NCBI RefSeq assembly: GCF_007565055.1
Contig: NC_044566.1
Coordinates: forward strand, 64,045,315 to 64,109,314
DNA from: Rhinopithecus roxellana
Taxonomy: Eukaryota > Chordata > Mammalia > Primates > Cercopithecidae
Direction of reading: 5' to 3'
Length of the DNA: 64,000 nt
Each line of letters begins with the position of its first letter. Position 1 is the first letter of the stretch. Of this stretch, positions 54,131 to 64,000 are shown one piece after another. The notes under the pieces are model-generated. The model saw nothing but the letters and a program-made list of their open reading frames with translations, searched no databases and was not told where the DNA came from. A program made the position numbers and the translations under genes.

Positions 54131-55907
54131 CAATAAATACATGCTCCTTTTGAGTACACTTCAAAAATAGAAGCATTAAAAAAAATTGAAATCACCCATA
54201 CCCTGTCCTACCGTGAGAATTGTTAACATTTCCTTTTCTCTAATTTTAAGTAAAAATTTAACTTTGCTGAGTAGGAGCCAGTATTTTGAGTCCCAGTGTT
54301 AGGCTGACCTCTAGAGGTCGACCTGGCACATTGCAGCCTTCTACTAGTGCCTCTAACCTGACGTTAACTGTTAAGTGTGGCAATGCCACAGCCTGGTATG
54401 TGTGTGGCATTTGAAAATCCCGGTTGATTGGCACATCTTTTCTAGGTGTTTATGTATGTCTTCTACAAAGCTTGAGTCAGAAGTTCTTCCAAAAGAATAA
54501 AAAAAATTGGAGTTAATCTAACTGGCACAAAACGTTGCCAAAAGGCTAGGTTTGATTTGTGGCACGTGGATTTGTTGGCCCTGAAGAGAACACAGGGGTC
54601 TGTCTGCAGATGTAGGGAAGCTCCTCTGCAGCTTTCACTGGACGTCCCTCGGGACCACACAGCAGGGTCCTGGAGTTCGCAGTCGGCTGATGGGTTAATG
54701 TGTGACCGTGTCTCTCCCTCATGCCCAGGTTCTCTGTGTTACCTGTGCATGCTGCCCAGGGAGGAAGGGCCTGAGGCAGAACCACCACTGCACATTCCTC
54801 AGCCTGAGTCTGCTCTGCAAGAGGCCAATGGTGGTGGCTTTTTTTGCCACTGCTTGCTGTCTCCATGGGACGTTCTCATTCCGGGGTGGTCCCTGGAGGA
54901 TTGAGGAACAAGAGACTCCTGTTCTCCTGTTATCTGTCTAATCTCACTCAGTACTTTTGGGAAAAAAGGTCAAAAGTTTGCTTTGGATTAGTGGAAAGGT
55001 TTGAAGACACACAGGGGGCCTCCTAAGGCTTGGAGCAGGTGCTTTGAGCACATCAGGTGCTCAGACATAGTTTCCTAAAGGTCGCAATGGTTACTCACTA
55101 TGCTCCCAGGCCTTGGCATGGAGAGACCCTGTGTGTGTTCGGTGGAAAGATGGTTGGGTGAGACTGGGATGGTGGCACTAAGAGATTCATTTAGGTTTTG
55201 CTTCCTTAAAAAGTGACAAAGAGGATTGGCGGTGGTTAGTTCTGGAGGGTGGAGATATGAGGATGTTTATTGTTCTTTCTACATTTAAAATTTCTTAAAT
55301 AAATTATGAAAGGAAATAGTCTTAGAAAAGCAATGGGCACAGTATGAAACATCTCACTTATTCCTCTGTAACACCGAAAACTTTCAATTAAACTGAAGCG
55401 AGTTTCTGTTTGGTAGCTACAAATCGCTTTTCTGCCATATGACTGTTTTTCTTCTGGTTGTATTTATGGGCAGTGTGGTTGTCTTTTACCAATGTTGACT
55501 CCTAGGCTTAGCCACTGCTACAGGTCAAACTTATATAAATCGTACAGTTAAAAACTGAAAAATTCAAATGTGTTGTAATCTCCAAACAAAGTCTGCGCTA
55601 GGCCCTTTCCGGCTCTGAAAGACGGTACTCTGATTTCTGCTCTCTATGAGGGCTGACTGTGATACCAGGCGAGGGAGTAAGATACAGGACACCATCTCTG
55701 CGGCTGCATCTTTGTGGCAGAAACAGACACTGTTCAGGGGACACCTGAGCCTCTGACGGTCACACAGTGGCAGCTCACGGCAGCTAGAGGGCAGCGGTGT
55801 CCTTTCCTAAAGTCCTGCCTTTTTATGGCCTGCGGTCACGGTGACTCCACTGCCGGCTGTGTTTCTGTTGCTCCTTCCTGCCTTCAACCAGTCTGCCCAC
55901 TGTGGAC
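54131..55907. other. Intron 2, 1.8 kb without recognised repeats
   Basis: Fairly GC-balanced between 54,540 and 54,900, with overlapping open frames of 106 (-) and 115 (+) codons. Neither shows a known domain. Likely unique intron. Confidence 0.4.
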
Positions 55908-55919
55908 GTCTGCATTTCT

Positions 55920-56232
55920 TTCTCTTCTTCTTCTTCTTCTTTGTTTTTGAGACGGAGTCGAGCTCTGTCGCCCAGGCTGGAATGCGGTGGCGTGATCTCG
56001 GCTCACTGCAACTTCCACCTCCCAGGTTCAAGAGATTCTCCTGCCTCAGCCTCCTAAGTAGCTGGGATTACAGGGGTGTGCAACCACACCTGGCTAATTT
56101 TTGTATTTTTAGTAGAATCAGGGTTTCACCATGTTTGCCAGGCTGGTCTCAAACTCCTGAGCTCAGGTAATCTGCCTGCCTCGGCCTCCCAAAGTGCTGG
56201 GATTACAGGCATGAGCCACCGCGCCCGGCCTG
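55920..56232 (-). mobile_element. Alu with target-site duplication
   Basis: 'gtctgcatttct' at 55908-55919 and 56235-56246; 'cttcttcttcttctt' tail. Confidence 0.94.
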
Positions 56233-56246
56233 GGGTCTGCATTTCT

Positions 56247-56889
56247 GACCGCCCTGTCGCTATAGAGCTCAGGCTTCCTTTGGGCTGGTTACTGCAGCCA
56301 CCAGCAGCTGCCCGTGGGCCTCTGCCATTGGCCCAGATTCCCATGTGGGGTCCAGTCCATGGAAGTCATGGTAGTAAGCTCACATGGCAAAAAAGTAATG
56401 GAGAATTTCAGAGGCCTACCTCAGGAGCACCAGTTCCAAGGGGTGCTCGACAGCCACAGCGGGCGGCTGCTCAAAGGGAATTTGCCAGTTAGTCTTGCTA
56501 ATCTAGAGCTTCCATTATAACAACCAACCTGAGTCTGTGCAAGATGGGAGTCAAATTGGAGACCCCTGACAGAAGCTAGAGTTCTCTAAGGGCTACATCA
56601 ATGGCAAAAAAAATAACTTGGATCCCCTAAGTGGAGGGTCACCGGTGGGGGCATTGACTCCAAGTGGAGGGGAGGAAGAGTTTCTTTGAGAATTTGTAAC
56701 CATAGAGCAATCCTCAACGTTTCAGAGCTCAAATTCATACTACCTGTGTCATCTGAAAAACCCCCAAGCCAAGAATTCAGGTTGGTTCCTTGGTTGGTAG
56801 CGCCCCCAAGTGCCTGGCAGGAGCAAATTGCGTATCATCCCCAGAACAACATGCCTGCAAACACACTTAGATGTCCAGAGTTTTGGCAC
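56247..56889. other. Intron 2, nothing recognised
   Basis: No named repeat or gene. Confidence 0.35.
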
Positions 56890-57303
56890 AACTTTGGATG
56901 AGCCAGAACCTCACATGGCAAAACAGACGTTGCAGATGTAATTCAATTAAGAATGGCAAGATGGGGAGATTGTGCTGGAATAGCTGGCTTGGCCTGATGT
57001 AATCGCATGGGTCCTTAGAGGGATAAAGGGAGGAAGGAGACATGATGACAGAAACAGGTAGGGCAGGGGTGGCTGGCTGTGGAGGGGAAAGAGGTCATAG
57101 CCACGGATGCAGGCAGCCTCTGGAAGCTGGAGCAGGCCAGGAACGCATTCTCCCTGAAACCTCCAGAAGGAGTGCGTTCCCTGCAGACACTTCGATGTTA
57201 GTCTACTTGGGATTTCTGACCTCCAGAACTGTAAGATAATACATTTGTATTGTTTAAGCCACTGTTTGTGATAATTTGTTACAGTAACAATAAGATACTA
57301 ATG
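56890..57303 (+). mobile_element. MLT1-type (MaLR) LTR
   Basis: 'ttgcagatgtaattcaatta', 'gatggggagattgtgctgga', 'ctgacctccagaactgtaag' and 'tgtttaagccactgtttgtg' follow the MLT1 order. Confidence 0.82.
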
Positions 57304-57415
57304 CTACTGCTTTATTGAGATAAATTTACATGTCACACAATTGCCTCATTTGACGCGTCCAGTTCAGTGGTTTTGTAGTATGTTTACAGAGTTGTGTAAT
57401 TCAACATTTTCAAAG
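57304..57415 (-). mobile_element. L1 3' fragment, antisense (fifth copy)
   Basis: 'gctttattgagataaattta' and 'ccagttcagtggttttgtag' only; quickly fades. Confidence 0.7.
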
Positions 57416-57841
57416 ATGGATTGAAACATGCTACACAGTGGATGATAAATGAGCTTTGGATCGCGTGGTGCTCTTTTTTCCGGAATAATGCCGCTTAAGA
57501 GGCGCAGTCTGCGTTAAGGGAAGTGTGCTGAGTGCTGTTGACGCAGAATCGCAGGACCCTGGAGGACCTGTGCGCGTCTGCATTTCCATTTTACCTTAAT
57601 AGAGGAACCTTTTCCTCATGACCCTTTTTGTTATATTTCCCTCCATGATGTTTCAAATATGTATTTGCTGGCACTTACCTTGGACCAGTTCTTTTTTGAT
57701 TTTAGCTATCTACCTTAGAAATCTTAAATTTCTAATCTGTTGCTAAGACACCTCACAGTACTCTGTGCAACTAACAAACTTCCAGATGAACTGGCCAAGA
57801 CACATATTTTGTTTTGTGTATTTTTCACTAACTAACTTATT
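57416..57841. other. Intron 2, nothing recognised
   Basis: No named repeat or gene. Confidence 0.35.
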
Positions 57842-58146
57842 TTTGTTTTTCGCTTGTTTGTTTTTTGAGACAGGGTCTCGCTCTGTCACCCACGTTGGAG
57901 TACCGTGGCACAGTCATGGCTCACTGCAGCCTCCACCTCCTGGGCTCAAGTGATTCTCCCACCTCAGCCTCCCGAGTGGCTGGGACTACAGGTGTGCACC
58001 ATCATGCCCAGCTAGTTTTTGTATTTTTTGTAGAGACGAGGTTTCACCATGTTGCCCAGGCTGGTCTCAAACCCATCCTCAAGTGACCCGCCTGCCTTGG
58101 CCTCCCAAAGTGCTGGAATTACAGGCGTGAGCCACTGTGGCTGGCC
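57842..58146 (-). mobile_element. Alu with partial left-arm deletion
   Basis: 'caggctggtctcaaacccat' skips several bases before 'cctcaagtgacccg'. Ends 'gagccactgtggctggcc'. Confidence 0.93.
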
Positions 58147-58447
58147 TCACTAACTTTATAAGCCTCTAATTCAAGGAATTTGTTCTGTATGAAAATTTTA
58201 AAATGCCGGCTCACTGGGGATGGTGGTCCAGGATATTTGATACTTAACACTGAGTTGTTTTGTGGATGATAAGATCTGAGCAGGGATCAGTATGTTTGCT
58301 TTATAATTCTCCAAAATAAGATAGCTGTTTTGTGGCCCTATTTTAAGATAGGTAGTTTTTTTTAAGCTGATATATTATGAATCTCCCAAATTACTTATAT
58401 GAGAAAAACTTCTCAAAGATTTTCTCCTTCCTTTTAAAAAAACTTAG
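58147..58447. other. Intron 2, nothing recognised
   Basis: About 300 bases with no named repeat or gene. Confidence 0.35.
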
Positions 58448-58803
58448 GGCCAGGTGCTGTGGCTCATGCCTATAATCCCAGCACTTTGGGAGGCCAAGGC
58501 AGGAAGATCACTTGAGCCCAGGATTTAGAGATCAGCCTGGGCAACATGGCAAAACCCCGTCTCTACCAAAAAATATAAAAAATTAGTCAGGCGTAGTGGT
58601 GTGCCTGTGTAGTCCCCTCTACTTGGGAGGCTGAGGTGGGAGGATCACTTGATCCCGGGAGGTCAAGGCTATGGCGAGTCATGATTGTGCCACTGCACTC
58701 CAGCCTGGGTGATAGAGCAGGGTCCTGTCTCAAAAACGAAACCAAACCGAACAAAAAATCTAAACAACAACAGCAACAAAAACAAAACAAAACCCAAAAA
58801 GCA
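58448..58803 (+). mobile_element. Alu with long decayed tail
   Basis: Starts 'ggccaggtgctgtggctcat'. The tail of about 65 bases is broken by C and T ('aacaacaacagcaacaaaaa'). Confidence 0.92.
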
Positions 58804-59052
58804 AAAATATATTAAGAATTGTAAGATGCTAACAGCAGAGCAGTAAACCCAGCACAGGCCCTTCTGAGCATGGTGGCCCAGGTGACTGCACAGATCACAT
58901 GCCACAAAAACCACTCAGCTATAAGGTACCTTCTTTCAATCCTTCCATCCCAGGGGACTGACCCAAGGGAGAGGATTAGAACCACTGTTTTCCAGCATGC
59001 CCCCCACTCTGTCCCCTGCTATGAGGATTGTTTCATTTTAAAACAAGTAATT

Positions 59053-60082
59053 AAGATTTTAAATTGTGGTAAAGTGTATAGAATAAAATTTACCTTAATG
59101 TTTTGAGTGTATTAAGTATATTTACATTATTGTGCTACCATCACCATCATTCATCTCCAGAATGTTTTCATCTTCTCAAATGGAAACTCTGTACCCATTA
59201 AACCTTAACTCCCCATTCCTCAACCCCCAGCCCCTGGCAGCTACCAACATTCTAGTTCTGTCTCTGTTATTATTTTTTTGAGACAGAGTCTCACTCTGTC
59301 GCTCAGGCTGGAGTGCAGTGGTACGACCATAGCTCACTGCAACCTCTGCCTCCCGGGTTCAAGCGATTCTTCTGCCTTAGCCTCCTGAGTAGCTGGGATT
59401 ACAGGTGCCCGGCACCATGCCCAGCTTTTTTTTCGTATTTTTAGCAGAGACGGTTTCACCATGTTGGCCAGGCTGGTCTTGAACTCCTGACCTCAAGTGA
59501 TCCACCCACCTCGGCCTCCCAAAGTGCTGGGATTACAGGAGTGAGCCGCCTGGCCTGCCTCTATTATTTTGACAGCTCTAGATACCTCTTCTAGGTGGAA
59601 TCACACAGTATTTTTCCTTTTGTGACTGGCTTATTTCACTCAGCATAATGTCCTCAAGTTTCATCCATTTTGTAGCATGTGACAGAATTTCCTTCCTCTG
59701 TTGTGTGTATGTACCACATTTTGTTTATCTGCTCATCTACTGATGGATGCTTATGTTGCTTCTAGCTCTTGGCTACTGTGAATAATGCTGCTGTGCACAT
59801 GGGTGTACAAAAATCTCTTACAGACCCTCCTTTCCATTATTTTCGGTTTATACCCAGAAGTGGAGTTGCTGGGTCATACCGTGATTCTGTGTTTGGGACC
59901 TGCCGTATCTGTTTTCCGTAGCGGTTGCAGTATTTCACAGTCTCACCAGCAGTGCACAGTGGTTCCAGTTTCTCCACATCCTTGCCAACAATTGCTGGTT
60001 TCTATTTTTGGTAGCCCCGAATGGGTGTGAGGTGGTATCTCACTGTGGTTCCGCTTTGCATTTCCCTGATGATTCCTGATGT
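59053..60082 (-). mobile_element. L1 3' region, antisense (sixth copy), next to exon 3
   Basis: 'cccctggcagctaccaacat', 'gtgactggcttatttcactc', 'tacccagaagtggagttgct' and 'tttccctgatgattcctgat' are antisense L1. It ends about 60 bases before the exon 3 acceptor and is interrupted by an Alu at 59269. Confidence 0.85.
59269..59556 (-). mobile_element. Alu inserted in L1
   Basis: Ends 'ggagtgagccgcctggcc', with a small deletion in the final bases. Confidence 0.93.
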
Positions 60083-60144
60083 TGAGCTTTGTTTTTAAAT
60101 GCGGTATTGAATACTCACAGTGATCCTTCTCTCTGCCTTTCCAG

Positions 60145-60271
60145 AAAGGAGATGAAGTTGCTGGAGCAGGCAGGTGCTCTGAAAGGCTCCCTGAGTGCTG
60201 AAGAGCAGCTATCCCTCATCAGTGGCTGCCCCAATATCCAAGAAGCAGTAGAGGGCGCCATGCACATTCAG
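60145..60271 (+). CDS. CRYL1: CRYL1 exon 3: helical part of the Rossmann domain
   Basis: This exon completes Arg50 and encodes residues 51-92, from K51-E-M-K to H90-I-Q92. In the 3-hydroxyacyl-CoA dehydrogenase-like fold this covers the helix after strand 2 and the approach to strand 4. It ends just before the acidic segment that starts exon 4 in human. The acceptor 'ctgcctttccag|a' and donor 'cag|gtgagt' are strong. The exon ends in phase 0, so exon 4 (outside the window) must begin with a whole codon. From memory, human CRYL1 has Ser and Val where this sequence has Ala61 and Ala68. Catalytic His and the C-terminal dimerisation domain are not in the window. The frame continues past the donor for 42 codons, which has no significance given the clear splice site. 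Confidence 0.96.
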
Positions 60272-61465
60272 GTGAGTGAAGGGCACTGGAGCCTGAGACA
60301 TGGTCTCCCAGCCTCTCCGGAGGAACAGGGCAGGATACAGGGCAGTGGCAGGTGTGGGCATTTTGCATCTTCAAGGGCAGGATTTTATTTTATGTGATAG
60401 GAAATGTGGTCCTCAAAACACCCTGTATACTGGGTTCTCACCAGACTAGTGTGACAGTGTTCTGTTTTAGGAGACCAATGCCTTATCCGCGAGGCCCCTG
60501 GGGATTCTGGTGACAATGTTGTATTTTAGAGGCATTAAACAGTTTTAGCAAAAATAGGTTTTCTGGGCTGCTAATACTATTTTAGTTTATCATCTTATCA
60601 ACTGAGAGATTATATTATTATTCTCATATGTAATTGAGCAAAAGCTTAAATCATCAAAAAGAAAACTTTTCAGTTGCGTGTAGCCTTTCCAACAACTTTG
60701 CTTTAAAAAAGAGAAATCCTCATGAGGGTTGTTTGCACAGCAGGATGAGCCTGGGGAGGTGAGTGGTCCCTCCAGGTGGAGCTGGGAGCAGCCCCTGCGG
60801 CTTGGCCCTCTTTCCAGGCATCCCGCTCCTGGAGCTCCCGTGCCCAGGCACAGGCCCCGCCCTGTTGAAGAATCCCGGGGCATACCCTTGTCTTTTCAAA
60901 GGCTGCACTTACTGCTATAAGATTTATGCAAATTAACCTAAAACTAAAAGAGTCATTATTCCCAGTATCTTTCCTCGGTATTTTGTGTTCTGAGATTTGC
61001 ACATTGCACGTTGCTCCTCTGTTGATATTCTAGCTGAGAATTTGGAAGCAAACCAAAAAAGGCTGTGTGTATTCTCTGGTCGGTTGCTGTTCTGAGATTT
61101 GGGTCAAATACAGAGGATGGAGGTTTTAGGTCTCTATGACTCTAAAATTTCTTTAAATTGTTAAATTTCTCAAGTTGCTAAAAATTCATTAAACAAATGG
61201 GTGTGGCAACAGAACACAAGGAGACGACTGTTTTTCAACTTCTTATCTCTTTCTAATATATTATTCTCTATCTCCTGATATGGTGAAGTTTGTATGAAGT
61301 CGAAGGGCCGTTAAAGAGACCCGAGGGCTCCTAATGAGTTCCCAGTGACACCTGTTTCTGCCCTTTCTCAGTTGCGGGTGCTATAAGAGGAGTTGCTTCT
61401 GAAGAGTACAGACGCTCTCCAGGCCTGGTCTTGGCAGAGAAGTTTCTTTCACATGCATTTAGTTT
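60272..61465. other. Intron 3 start, no repeat recognised
   Basis: About 1.2 kb of repeat-poor intron after exon 3, GC-rich near 60740-60890. No further exon recognised. Confidence 0.45.
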
Positions 61466-61740
61466 TATTTTTTATATTTTTGAGACAGAGTCACTCAGTT
61501 GACTCAGGCTGGAGTGCAGTGGTGTGATCTTGGCTCATTGCAGCCTCCACCTCCTGGATTCAAGCGATTCTACTGTCTCAGCCTGCAGAGTAGCTGGGAT
61601 TACGCGTGTACCACCACACCCAGCTAATTTTTGCATTTTTAGTAGAGACAGGGTTTCACCATGTTAGCCAGGCTGGTCTCAAACTCCTGATCTTGGCCTC
61701 TCGAAGTGCTAGGATTACAGGTGTGAGCCATTGTGACCTG
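61466..61740 (-). mobile_element. Alu, first of two at one site
   Basis: From 'gacagagtcactcagttgac' to 'gagccattgtgacctgc'. Flanking 'catgcatttagtttt' (61452-61466) resembles the copies downstream. Confidence 0.9.
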
Positions 61741-61756
61741 CATGAGTTTAGTTTTT

Positions 61757-61921
61757 TGTTTTTATTTTTGTTTTTTGTGGTTTTTTTTTCAGATAGAGTC
61801 TCGCTCTGTCACCCAGGCTGGAGTTCAGTGGTGTGATCTTGGCTCACTGCAACCTCCGCCTCCTGGGTTCAAGCGATTCTTGAGCCTCAGCCTCCCAAGG
61901 CATGAGCCACTGTGCCTGGCC
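61757..61921 (-). mobile_element. Internally deleted Alu at the same site
   Basis: 'cctcagcctcccaagg' jumps straight to 'catgagccactgtgcctggc', omitting most of the left arm. Exact flanks 'atgagtttagttttt' at 61742-61756 and 61922-61936. Confidence 0.92.
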
Positions 61922-61936
61922 ATGAGTTTAGTTTTT

Positions 61937-63319
61937 AAGGAAAGTATTTAGTTATATAATGTGATTGAAATATGAATAAGTGATCTATTATTATAATATT
62001 TCTACTTTCACATTTCACAGAATGCTTTTGTTCAAACTCTGAGCTGATACCTCCCACTTCAGCACGTTTGGCTTCATCACAATCATTTTTTGAGTCTCTC
62101 CAAACAGAATTCCCAACCACGTTACCTTTGCCTCCTGGAGACATTTGCTATGCAGAGCTTTTTGAACCCGTCTGCAATGCTGGCGCTGCAAATTTTATTC
62201 CCAGCCTCAAAGACTAATTCTCAAACATGTAGGTGTTTTTCCTCTTGTAACTTGTGACTCTGTAGCATGGCAACTTGCTGTGTTGTTGTTTTCTCTTTTA
62301 AAGAATCTTTCTATAGCTAATTTATAAATTTCCTTGCAGTGACAATTGTAAAGTCATTCCCTAGGAATAATTCATCTATCCATGTGAAATTTCTTTGTCT
62401 CCCCATCCCATTTTTTTTGATAGTTTATCATATGATTGCTATAAACATCTAAAACTACCCTAATTGAATTAGTTCTGGTTGTGTGTGTGTGTGTATATTG
62501 TTTTTTACGAAGTGGTGAACCCTCCATCATATGAGAACATTGTCATAGACTTGGACAATAAGGCAAGTTTTTCTGTTAAAGAGTAATCCGGGGGGAATAT
62601 GTGAACTTAGAAGGCATGTAAAGTGCTTACATGGTACTTGGCACACAGAAAATGCTCAGGAAATGGTAATTATTTTATAATGTGGCCATTTATAACAATT
62701 TTGGTAATAAAGAATGGCATGGGACAGCATATGGTGTTCTGTACATGGTTGGCACTAGTGAAAACGGCCCTTTGACTATGGCCTATCTTTATTTTATAGA
62801 TTAAATGAGTGTATTTACAAGGCATGACGTGTTGAGCCACATCTATTACGTAGAACACAGAGCCAGGCCGCATGAGGAGAGGAAAGTAGAGAAGGATGAT
62901 GCAAACTAGTAGGTTTAATTCCTATGAGAGTTTACACTCTTCAGAAATGGTTGTGCCTCCAATACCAGAGAGAGGAGTGGGCAGGAATTGTTCTGACCGG
63001 GAGGCCTCAGGAAGGTTTAATGCAGGTAGGATTAGAGCTTGTCTGGACTTTTGACAAGTGGATTTTGGGAGTAGGGGTGGGAGGATTGTGTCTCAGGAAG
63101 AGATGAACGAGACGAGAGATCCCTTTGAGGATGTTCTTAAGGCCACATGACAGACCCATTGGAAAGGTAGGAAAGGCTGGTCCAAGGTGGAAACCAAGTC
63201 AGCATGCTCTGAACACCAACCTGAAGAATTACTTAGGTGAATTGAGTAATATATAGTGCTTAGAGGAGTACACGAAGAGAAGCACCCTTTAAATGTTTCT
63301 TTAAAGAAATAAAGATGAA
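61937..63319. other. Intron 3, mostly unrecognised
   Basis: Contains a short GT run at 62479-62494 and a MIR-like tail at 62612-62675 ('aaagtgcttacatggtactt'). No exon recognised. Confidence 0.4.
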
Positions 63320-63537
63320 GGCTGGGCGCGGTGGCTCATGCCTGTAATCCCAGCACTCTGGGAGGCTGAGGTGGGCGGATTGCTCGAGCTCGGGAGGTCA
63401 AGACCAGCCTGGCCAACATGGTGAGACCTCATCTCTACTGAGAATACAAAAACGTAGCCAGGTGTGGTGGCGTGCGCCCGTGGTTCCAGCTCCTTGGGAG
63501 GCTTCTCAAAAACAAAAAACCAAAAACCAAAAAAACA
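63320..63537 (+). mobile_element. Alu lacking its right arm
   Basis: Left arm complete ('ggctgggcgcggtggctcat'); 'ccttgggaggcttctcaaaa' shows the rest of the right arm deleted before the tail. Confidence 0.92.
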
Positions 63538-63749
63538 TATTGTGAGACCTGAGAAAAAAATAATTATTAAAAAAATGAAGAACTAAAGGGTTCGGATTTC
63601 AATCTATGTCCTGATTAGAATCCTGCAAGGAAGGTATTTAGTAGGAGAATGAAATGAATCAGAAGGAAAGATGAGTAAGAAAAAAAACAACAATTCATTT
63701 TTGCCAGTTGACAGATTTTCTTGGGTATGTTTACACATTTCTTTTCTTC

Positions 63750-63990
63750 CCTTTTTTTTTTTCCTCCTTGAGATGGAGTCTTGCTCTGTCATCCTGGCTG
63801 GAGTGCAGTGGTGTGATCTCGGCTCACTGCAAGCTCCACCTCCTGGGTTCAAGGGATTCTCATGCCTCAGCCTCCTGTGTAGCTGGGATTACAGGCATGT
63901 GCCACCACACACGGCTAATTTTTTGTGTACTTTTTTTTAGTAGAGATGGGGTTTCGCCATGTTGGCCTGGCTGCTGTCTAACTCCTGACC
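63750..63990 (-). mobile_element. Alu cut by the window edge or a deletion
   Basis: From the T-run and 'gagatggagtcttgctctgt' to 'gtctaactcctgacctc' near the last base. Its 5' end is not in view. Confidence 0.92.
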
Positions 63991-64000
63991 TCTCACTAGA

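Noticed and set aside
54463..54904. Overlapping 106- and 115-codon frames on opposite strands
   Set aside because: Moderate GC content explains the open frames; no domain, start context or splice pattern supports a gene.
60272..60397. Open frame continuing past CRYL1 exon 3
   Set aside because: A strong donor 'cag|gtgagt' ends the exon at 60271 and the phase fits the known protein, so the extension is intronic.
1..64000. CRISPR-like arrays or bacterial-style systems
   Set aside because: The regularly spaced repeats (141, 38, 68, 89 and 48 bp) are direct tandem units without unique spacers, and the DNA is primate.

Overview
The window is primate nuclear DNA, most likely from an Old World monkey (Cercopithecidae). 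It is packed with Alu elements (about 60). Several young AluY copies carry a diagnostic set (a 5' end reading 'ggctcaagcc', an internal 'agccgggcgaggtgg', and 'gatccggccactgcactcc' in the right arm) that I associate with the macaque/baboon AluYRa lineage. Genus cannot be fixed from sequence alone.

The only gene I can support is the 5' part of CRYL1 (lambda-crystallin, L-gulonate 3-dehydrogenase), on the + strand. Exon 1 coding sequence is at 23922-23962 inside a CpG-island promoter. Exon 2 is at 36333-36440 and exon 3 at 60145-60271. Splice phases agree (41 + 108 + 127 = 276 nt, 92 codons), giving the N-terminal half of the NAD-binding Rossmann domain. The remaining exons, including the catalytic part, lie beyond the right edge. 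Intron 1 is 12,370 bp, intron 2 is 23,704 bp and intron 3 is open.

Layout: 1-23,270 is upstream intergenic DNA made of Alus, an interrupted MLT2 LTR, L2/MIR relics, an LTR-like element with a five-copy 141-bp tandem array, an MLT1 LTR, an LTR12 (HERV9-type) LTR about 5 kb upstream of the gene and facing the same way, and an L1 with a 5' inversion. 23,270-24,560 is the CpG island. Intron 1 holds Alus, a CCAAT/E-box/GC-box cluster near 28.5 kb, a long L2, several antisense L1 pieces and a MIR carrying a 38-bp tandem expansion. Intron 2 holds a THE1-type LTR inside a hAT-type element, a 28-bp perfect palindrome, an ERV LTR, a large GT-rich array with a duplicated flank, and more L1/Alu.

Nearly all long open frames here are translations of Alu, the GT array or the GC-rich island and are not genes. 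No RNA gene, CRISPR array or novel multi-gene system is visible. The most interesting signals are the tandem expansions inside old repeats, candidate regulatory sequence around CRYL1, and repeat insertions close to exons 2 and 3. Repeat family names come from memory of consensus sequences, so subfamily labels are provisional.
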